This document shows positions 58,001 through 64,000 of a DNA stretch of 64,000 nucleotides, one piece after another; the first letter of the stretch is position 1, and the number at the start of each line of letters is the position of its first letter. Both the position numbers and the translations under genes were made by a program. Source of the DNA: Bolinopsis microptera (Eukaryota > Ctenophora > Tentaculata > Lobata > Bolinopsidae); assembly GCF_026151205.1 (NCBI RefSeq), contig NC_087073.1, forward strand, positions 1,700,001 through 1,764,000, written 5' to 3'. Below the pieces are notes generated by a model. That model was not told the DNA's origin. It was given only the letters and a program-made list of their open reading frames with translations, and ran no database searches.

Positions 58001-58569
58001 AATGACTATGCTAGATAATAATATGACTAAGTACCTTCCATCAGGCTGTATCAATTTCAATAAGTAAACCAATCCCTCTCGGTTACAAAGAAGGATTTGA
58101 AGACATGGATTTGGATCACAATGGAAAGCTTGATGCCAAAGAAGTCTTCAATATGATGAAAAAGGTAAGCAGGTCTTGGAAAGCAGATTTTATTGTGTTG
58201 TACGAAATTTGTCAAATGAAGCTTGTTGTTTTGGCAATATTATGAATATGCGTTTATCTAGAGATAATATTTATAATAATTATAATATTAAGATAATATT
58301 TATTATTGTTTAGTCCTGTGCCCTGACCAAGAAGTTAAATTGCCTGTTTCTCCGGGCCAGCTACTCATTATTAACGGCTTGGTGAACCCCGGTAGTTTCA
58401 CGTTTACGTAACCATGGTGACAAAACATATTTACCAGATATCGGACAGCTGTTACTCGTGGGCAGATGTGGAGGATTTCCTAGAGAGTACAGACATGGAC
58501 CACGATGGCAAGATGGACTACGCGGAAATGCTCAAAGCTTTCTACTTTTCCCAGACAATTTCTTTCTGA
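55023..58569 (+). CDS. EF-hand calcium-binding protein, complete, 4 exons, 181 aa
   Basis: Exons 55023-55093, 55226-55448, 58045-58164, 58438-58569; all GT-AG, phases 2, 0, 0. It starts MTLQKSSSNNGVDDNSRALA. Exon 2 encodes DPFNFESVRLFQRVFDSECL and a helical stretch ending CATVTFPNFVQ. Exon 3 has EF loop DLDHNGKLDAKE inside YKEGFEDMDLDHNGKLD. Exon 4 has DMDHDGKMDYAE and ends FYFSQTISF. The two canonical loops have Asp at 1, 3 and 5 and Glu at 12, so Ca2+ binding is likely; the N-terminal half may hold degenerate hands. It is probably a soluble, calmodulin-like sensor or buffer; the subfamily is unknown. Intron 2 (2.6 kb) is nearly all minisatellite, and the exon-1 donor is also duplicated. Confidence 0.92.
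55081..55120 (+). repeat. Two-copy duplication across the exon-1 splice donor
   Basis: CTGCCGAGATCAGGTTTGTT is followed at once by CTGCCGAGATCAGATTTGTT. The first 13 bases are the end of exon 1, the rest the start of the intron. In the second copy the donor GT has become AT, so only the upstream site is usable. Confidence 0.93.
55414..56661 (+). repeat. 40-bp minisatellite seeded at the exon-2 splice donor (about 31 copies)
   Basis: The unit is GTAAACATGTGCTACTG + TTACCTTCCCTAACTTCGTTCAG. The last 35 bases of exon 2 are identical to the unit apart from the GTAAA linker, so the array is exon end plus donor, copied about 30 times into the intron. Each junction is TTCGTTCAG|GTAAAC, with a CTAAC branch-point-like motif and pyrimidines just upstream. 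Variants: TTTGTTCAG, ACATATACAAC, ACATGTATTAC. Confidence 0.97.
56690..58030 (+). repeat. 28/21-bp minisatellite filling the rest of intron 2 (about 50 copies)
   Basis: Units ATAATATGACTAATGACTAT + GCTAGATA (28 bp) mixed with a shorter form lacking the second GACTAAT (21 bp). It ends 14 bases before the exon-3 acceptor CCTTCCATCAG. Many TGACTAAT/GCTAGAT strings resemble branch points. Confidence 0.97.
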
Positions 58570-59547
58570 GCCACGGACGAGCTAATGACAGTGTGATTTT
58601 AGCGTGTGAACAGTACAGTGCAGGTGACTTGGCAGATTGCCATGCCAGGTGACTTGTCCTACTTGACGTATAAGTACAGGGCACATTGCCAAGAGAATAG
58701 TTATTCAAAGACACGGTCAAAGGGGGCGCTGCAATTCAGTGAATTATACTTTTGGACAAAACTTGAAATTATTGACCTAAATATTTTTGGGAAGTGAAAC
58801 ATTTTTTAGAAGTATGGCTTGGAAAGCTGTAGAGATATCAACTTGCTGGTTGCTAAGAGTCGTTATGGTGGTTACTAAGGGTCGTTATGGCGATATTGAT
58901 TGAGTACAATATGCTCTTAAATATGTTACCTCCAAGTCTCTGCTGAATATACATTTATTTTCTTTTACATTTGAATTTTGTGTTTTGAAACGCTGAGTTC
59001 TATGGTCTCACTTTTATTAAATATAATGTAACTTATCAGTCTAATTTAGTAGGCACTAAAATCTCTTCTATGGTTGCAATGAAAATTCGAAGAAATTCCG
59101 GTTGCCCTTTTTCGAATATGAAAATGTGTGCTGACCTAAAGTTTTGCAGTTATTCGTTCTAACGCGGGGTCATTAATATTTTCAAATACTTTAGCCAGAT
59201 GAGTTCTATAATCTTGGTTGCCCCACTAAACGAACTTGGTCTATGAAAACAGAAAACTCATAAAGTACTGTTTGAACAATTTCAAATAAGTTCAGAATAA
59301 CAAAACAAAGATTTCTAGAAATATCAAGTCATTAGTCGTGTAGGAGCAACAGTAACATTTTAGTCATTTTACTTTCACTATTTCAGTAATGAAAGAATTT
59401 TCAGTCTTTGAAAAAATATCAGCTAAAATCTATTAATATAGAGAATTGGTACAATACTTTTGTAAAACTGTACAAGTTACAAGTAAAGTTATTTTAAAGC
59501 GCTTTTACGAAATTAACACCGTTTGTAAAACAGGGTTTGTTTACGTC
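58570..59547. other. 3' flank of the EF-hand gene, otherwise gene-free
   Basis: It probably contains the 3' UTR, but no single AATAAA was assigned. GGTCGTTATGG-type GTTATGG...TTACTAAGG repeats occur near 58858-58890. AT-rich thereafter. Confidence 0.45.
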
Positions 59548-59985
59548 TAAACAGTTATCATAGTAACCACTGCAGACCGGCTGTAACCATAGTTACCTCT
59601 GCAGACCGGCTGTAACCATAGTAACCACTGCAGGCCAGCTGTAACCATAGTAACCACTGCAGATCGGCTGTAACCATAGTAACCACTGCAGATCGGCTGT
59701 AACCATAGTAACCACTGCAGACCGGCTGTAACCATAGTAACCACTGCAGGCCAGCTGTAACCATAGTAACCACTGCAGATCGGCTGTAACCATAGTAACC
59801 ACTGCAGATCGGCTGTAACCATAGTTACCTCTGCAGACCGGCTGTAACCATAGTAACCACTGCAGACCGGCTGTTACCATAGTAACCACTGCAGGCCAGC
59901 TGTTACCATAGTAACCACTGCAGATCGGCTGTAACCATAGTAACCACTGCAGATCGGCTGTAACCATAGTTACCTCTGTGGGATC
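59548..59985. repeat. 29-bp minisatellite with X-box-like cores (about 15 copies)
   Basis: The unit is GTAACCATAGTAACCACTG + CAGACCGGCT, with CAGATCGGCT and CAGGCCAGCT variants and some TTACCTCTGCAG units. GTAACC-AT-AGTAAC fits the RFX X-box pattern (GTNRCC-N(0-3)-RGYAAC, known consensus). The array ends about 10 bases from the stop codon of the minus-strand coiled-coil gene. Single related copies sit in that gene's intron near 60385. The minus-strand ORFs over it are repeat artefacts. Confidence 0.93.
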
Positions 59986-59994
59986 TGGCCGCTA

Positions 59995-60569
59995 CTATTT
60001 CACAATCTTAGTAGTACTAAGATTGTGAAACATGGCCATGAGTTTTGAGTACTTCTCAATCTCCTCCTTTTGCTTGGTGACCTCGCTGTTCAGTGCTTCT
60101 ATGGCTTTCTCTTTTTCAACTACCTTACAACCCTGCATCTTCTCCTGAGAATTATCATGAAATTAGAAACTGCGGACAAATGGGTACACTGCAGACCGAC
60201 TGTTAGAGGACTATTGCTCCTAATTCATATTTATCGAAAATGCGTAAATGTTTTGATAAATTTGACATTTGACTTCAAGTTTTCAATTTCACATGAAATA
60301 TTGTCAAACACTAATACATAATAATAATTTAAGACAAGAAATAGATTGGGCTGAAAAGATTGAATCCAATAAATGTGGACCGGGTGTAACCATAGTAACC
60401 ACTGCAAACTGGCTGTGTGTAAACTGTACCTTCTCTACGAGCTCCTTGTACTTTGAGTCAATTTTGGAAAATTCTGATTTAGCTTTAGAAAGCTGAGAGT
60501 CCAAATCAATCTTCTCTTTATCTTTCTTCCTGTTTTTCTCCTCTGATTGTCGTAGCGATTGTTTTGTCT
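59995..60569 (-). CDS. Coiled-coil protein, last two exons
   Basis: Exon 60569-60430 (acceptor TGTGTTTCAG) gives TKQSLRQSEEKNRKKDKEKI and SQLSKAKSEFSKIDSKYKEL + VEK, donor AAG|GTACAG, phase 0. Exon 60144-59995 (acceptor AATTCTCAG) gives EKMQGCKVVEKEKAIEALNS, EVTKQKEEIEKYSKLMAMFH and NLSTTKIVK-stop. Heptad-like charge pattern throughout: a coiled-coil C-terminus. The family cannot be named from the tail alone. The last codons are encoded by a near-perfect palindrome (59998-60030). Upstream exons beyond 60.6 kb were not identified. Confidence 0.8.
59998..60030. other. Perfect 16-bp palindrome overlapping the gene's 3' end
   Basis: TTTCACAATCTTAGTA, one base, then TACTAAGATTGTGAAA. It lies within the last codons of the minus-strand coiled-coil gene. 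Confidence 0.95.
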
Positions 60570-61533
60570 CTGAAACACACATATTTAGATCGTCTTACTA
60601 CAGTAAAACATTTCATTTCCCCTAATAGGACTTAACATACATACGTTGAACAAACAAAACCCCGATTTACCGCAATCCCCGATTTACCCCCAAAACTCAG
60701 AGGTTATTCGGGGTTTTACTGTACCATAGCTGCTATCTTGCTGTGTTGTGTGGGCTCAAGTGTCTACAGCGAAGTTGGGGAGTAGTTATCTTTAATCATT
60801 AAGTTAGAACGAAAGTAATTTATCTTTCAGACAGGACCGAGATGGTAGCATCTTAATGTAAAATATAATTTCATCAGAGCTCAAAAAGGGGGAATCTAGT
60901 GGTTACTAGGTGGTAACTAGGTGGTAACTAGGTGGTAACTAGGTGGTAACTAGGTAGTTCCCCGTATATCAGAGCTCAAAAAGGAGGAATCTAGGAAATT
61001 AAAGAATGGCGGTCATTTCCAAATTTACCTTCAAGTGATAGTTAAGCCACCTGTAACAGTGTTACAGTGTTAACAAGGTAACTCTGCTCTGCAGACTAGT
61101 TTGCAGTGATTAGATTGCTGTGATTGCATCGCTTACAACGTAGTAGTAGTAGTTACAACTCGCAAGGAACAAATATAGTGATTCATATTTGAAAAACCAA
61201 CAACAGAAATACCAGAAACTGTGAGTCAATATTAGATGAATTCAAATATTAGAGAAGTATAGCCTGACAAAAGATCAATTTTTTTGGAAAGAGATACCGA
61301 TTGAAAATAACACGGGAATAGTTTTAATAAATATCAGAATCAATTCTGCAGTGATTATATCATTCAACTGTTGCAAGCCTGAACTAACGTTAAATGTTTT
61401 TTCGAAGAAACACAAACTGCCCGAATAACATTGAAACATCTATGATTGAGTTCAGAAAATGAATTAAATTTAAACTACGTTAAAAACTGCGACTAACAAA
61501 AGGGCTCGATGAAACGGCCAGATTATTTACAAG
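60570..61533. other. Gene-free stretch between divergent genes
   Basis: It should contain upstream exons of the minus gene and the promoter of the plus gene, but none is clear. 60899-60957 holds five copies of TAGGTGGTAAC (11 bp). ATCAGAGCTCAAAAAGG + GGAATCTAG occurs on both sides of that array (60872 and 60967). CCCCGATTTACCGCAATCCC near 60660 is a local repeat of CCCCGATTTACC. Confidence 0.5.
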
Positions 61534-64000
61534 ATGAGCTTTCTTTGGTTGATTGTTTGTTTGTCTCCCGTATTGTTTGCGGAGGGCCAATTGTACGGTA
61601 ACATTTACACGTGCGACCTACAATACGTTAAGCCTGGCTCCGACTTTCAGATACCTTGCAAATCAGATTATGCAGCAGCTACCAGGGTATGTAATAGTAA
61701 GTAGTGTCCACAGCTACCAGGGTATGTAATAGTAAGTAGTGTCCACAGCTACCAGGGTATGTAATAGTAAGTAGTGTCCACAGCTACCAGGGTATGTTAT
61801 AGTAAGTAGTGTCCACAGCTACCAGGGTATGTAATAGTAAGTAGTGTCCACAGCTACCAGGGTATGTAATAGTAAGTAGTGTCCACAGCTACCAGGGTAT
61901 GTAATAGTAAGTAGTGTCCACAGCTACCAGGGTATGTAATAGTAAGTAGTGTCCACAGCTACCAGGGTATGTAATAGTAAGTAGTGTCCTCAGCTACCAG
62001 GGTATGTAATAGTAAGTAGTGTACACAGCTACCAGGGTATGTAATAGTAAGTAGTGTCCACAGCTACCAGGGTATGTAATAGTAGTGTCCACAGCTACCA
62101 GGGTATGTAATAGTAAGTAGTGTCCACAGCTACCAGGGTATGTAATAGTAAGTAGTGTCCACAGCTACCAGGGTATGTAATAGTAAGTAGTGTCCACAGC
62201 TACCAGGGTATGTAATAGTAAGTAGTGTCCACAGCTACCAGGGTATGTAATAGTAAGTAGTGTACACAGCTACCAGGGTATGTAATAGTAAGTAGTGTCC
62301 ACAGCTACCAGGGTATGTAATAGTAAGTAGTGTCCACAGCTACCAGGGTATGTAATAGTAAGTAGTGTCCACAGCTACCAGGGTATGTAATAGTAAGTAG
62401 TGTCCACAGCTACCAGGGTATGTAATAGTAAGTAGTGTCCACAGCTACCAGGGTATGTAATAGTAAGTAGTGTCCTCAGCTACCAGGGTATGTAATAGTA
62501 AGTAGTGTCCACAGCTACCAGGGTATGTAATAGTAAGTAGTGTCCACAGCTACCAGGGTATGTAATAGTAAGTAGTGTCCACAGCTACCAGGGTATGTAA
62601 TAGTAAGTAGTGTCCACAGCTACCAGGGTATGTAATAGTAAGTAGTGTCCACAGCTACCAGGGTATGTAATAGTAAGTAGTGTCCACAGCTACCAGGGTA
62701 TGTAATAGTAAGTAGTGTCCACAGCTACCAGGGTATGTAATAGTAAGTAGTGTCCACAGCTACCAGGGTATGTAATAGTAAGTAGTGTCCACAGCTACCA
62801 GGGTATGTAATAGTTAGTAGTGTCCACAGCTACCAGGGTATGTAATAGTAAGTAGTGTCCACAGCTACCAGGGTATGTAATAGTAAGTAGTGTCCACAGC
62901 TACCAGGGTATGTAATAGTAAGTAGTGTCCACAGCTACCAGGGTATGTAATAGTAAGTAGTGTCCACACTCCACAGCTACCAGGGTATTTCCCGTGTTTC
63001 AAATTCATGAAGAATATTCCTGATTGTCATAAAGTGATAATTAGCAAGTGACTGATAATTAACAAGTGACTGATAACTAACAAGTGACTGATAATCAACA
63101 AGTGACTGATAATCAACAAGTGACTGGTAATCAACAAGTGACTGATAACTAACAATGTCTCAGATCTACCAGCCCGGCGAAGCAGTGCCCTCGGATGAAC
63201 AGCTAGCTGCTGATTCCTTGTTCAAATCACGTGCTGAAAGAACTACAACTATAAACGAGTATGAAGACGCAACTAAAGGGGTGGATGACGGTTTCTACAC
63301 GTGTGTTATCCAGCACGGTCCTCGCCATGAACTACTTTACTCTCTAGATACCTGTCAGGTGATCATAGTGGACCTGTGTGAGGACTCCGGGTGCGGAGAC
63401 AAGGAGATCTGTGAACCTGACTACAGTACAGGAACTGTGGAATGTACCTGTGATTATAAGTGCCCCTTTGCTTTTGATGCCCTCTGTACTGATACGTGTG
63501 AGGTGTTCTGGCATGAATGTGCTATGGAAGAGAGGGTGTGTGAGGATGGGAAGGATAGGCAGATCGCTCATCGGGGGTTCTGTGCAAATCGAGTGGAGCC
63601 AACAATCAGGGACATTGACCAGGAAATTGAAGCAGAGTTAGGCGAGTTTGTTACATTAGCGTCCGGACTGATAAAAGACGGAACACCCATGGCAACAGTT
63701 CACTGGGTATTCTACCCTGACAATGGAGAACCCTCTTACTTGTCTGTAAGGGAGAATTACAGGTTCCAAGTGACTGAGGACTCGGTGGGGACCTACAGAA
63801 TCACCCTGACTCACTGCATGAACACGGAGACCGCTGTTCGTAACGAGTATAGGTTTGGAATCAAGAGAGTGACAACCTCTCCTCCAGTGGACACCACCTC
63901 CCCCACACCTGCCTATGATCTGCCTGGACAACTGAAGGCAGGAGGACCACCTGGTTACACTTGTAGTGCTTTCTCCGGCGGAGTCCTGGAAGACTTCAAC
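61534..64000 (+). CDS. Secreted Ig/Kazal-type modular protein, 5' part (runs off window)
   Basis: Exon 1 (61534-61686) encodes a signal peptide, MSFLWLIVCLSPVLFAEGQ, then YGNIYTCDLQYVKPGSDFQI, phase 0, donor AGG|GTATGT. Exon 2 starts at 63164 (acceptor ACAATGTCTCAG) in phase 0 and stays open to the window end. It has an Ig-like FYTCVIQHGPRHELLYSLD end, a cysteine-rich follistatin/Kazal-like unit (CEDSGCGDKEICEPD, CTCDYKCPFAFDALCTDTCE, VFWHECAMEERVCEDG, GFC), a second Ig-like domain (VTLASGLIKDG...VHWVFYP...VGTYRITLTHC) and a Thr/Pro linker (TTSPPVDTTSPTPAYDL). The order signal, Ig, Kazal, Ig suggests an extracellular or cell-surface protein. Domain names are by pattern only. An in-frame ATG at 63155 is an alternative start lacking a signal peptide. 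Confidence 0.82.
61676..62990 (+). repeat. 35-bp minisatellite seeded at the exon-1 splice donor (about 37 copies)
   Basis: The unit is GTATGTAATAGTAAGTAG + TGTCCACAGCTACCAGG. CAGCTACCAGG is the end of exon 1, GTATGT the donor. Each unit holds, in order, an acceptor-like TCCACAG, the 8 bases CTACCAGG and a donor GTATGT. One unit lacks AGTA (near 62082), and the last has a doubled CCACACT. The array is otherwise nearly identical unit to unit. Confidence 0.97.
63040..63152 (+). repeat. 18-bp minisatellite next to the exon-2 acceptor (about 6 copies)
   Basis: Units of AACAAGTGACTGATAATC with A/C changes, ending 10 bases before the acceptor TGTCTCAG. TGATAAT/CTGATAAC strings resemble branch points. 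Confidence 0.93.

Noticed and set aside
59547-59967. Minus ORFs of 71-124 aa with WLLWLQ repeats
   Set aside because: They are frames of the 29-bp minisatellite.

Overview
This window is nuclear DNA of an invertebrate animal. The genes I can rebuild are split by GT-AG introns whose codon phases agree. The telomere-type repeat is the metazoan CCCTAA/TTAGGG. The mobile elements are animal families: PIF/Harbinger, MULE, hAT-like and Tc1-like MITEs, tRNA-derived SINEs and non-LTR retrotransposons. I cannot name the species; a marine invertebrate (cnidarian, sponge or lophotrochozoan) is a guess. No bacterial operons, rRNA, intact tRNA or CRISPR array is present. Most long single-frame ORFs here are accidents of tandem repeats.

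Layout. 0-5.4 kb: minisatellites, including a 1.9 kb array of a 31-bp unit, and an interstitial telomeric block held inside an inverted repeat. 5.4-15.1 kb: three large minisatellites (one 20-bp array, and two arrays of a palindromic 22-bp unit) and a 5'-truncated non-LTR insertion with a clear target duplication. 15.9-17.1 kb: the start of a + strand gene whose first intron is a 48-bp minisatellite. 17.2-28.7 kb: a transposon graveyard (MITEs with intact target duplications, an RT fragment, a broken MULE transposase) and a few candidate exons. 28.8-34.0 kb: an unrecognised minus-strand gene of at least ten phase-consistent exons. 34-42.6 kb: SINEs, a fold-back element with a purine-rich core, hAT-like MITEs and a 1.65 kb RT/endonuclease ORF. 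43-48.7 kb: a multi-exon PIF/Harbinger transposase; its 3' end is also present, inverted, at 28.8-30.2 kb. 49-55 kb: a SINE, hairpins, a Harbinger-type MITE and a 1.5 kb polypyrimidine array. 55.0-58.6 kb: a complete four-exon EF-hand protein gene (181 aa). 60.0-60.6 kb: the last two exons of a minus-strand coiled-coil protein. 61.5-64 kb: the 5' part of a secreted Ig/Kazal-type protein gene, running off the window.

The most unusual pattern is that minisatellites repeatedly sit exactly on exon-intron junctions. In four donor-side cases (16.0, 55.1, 55.4 and 61.7 kb) the repeat unit is the last 11-35 bases of an exon plus the first bases of the intron, so the 5' splice site is copied in every unit. 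One acceptor-side case lies at 42.9 kb. In the 40-bp and 48-bp arrays each unit runs from GT to a pyrimidine-rich AG, so unit junctions look like recursive-splice (AG|GT) sites. A second theme is a GTTACCATAGTAAC-like core (close to the RFX X-box) shared by several otherwise different minisatellites. A third is a SINE core domain attached to two different tRNA-like heads.
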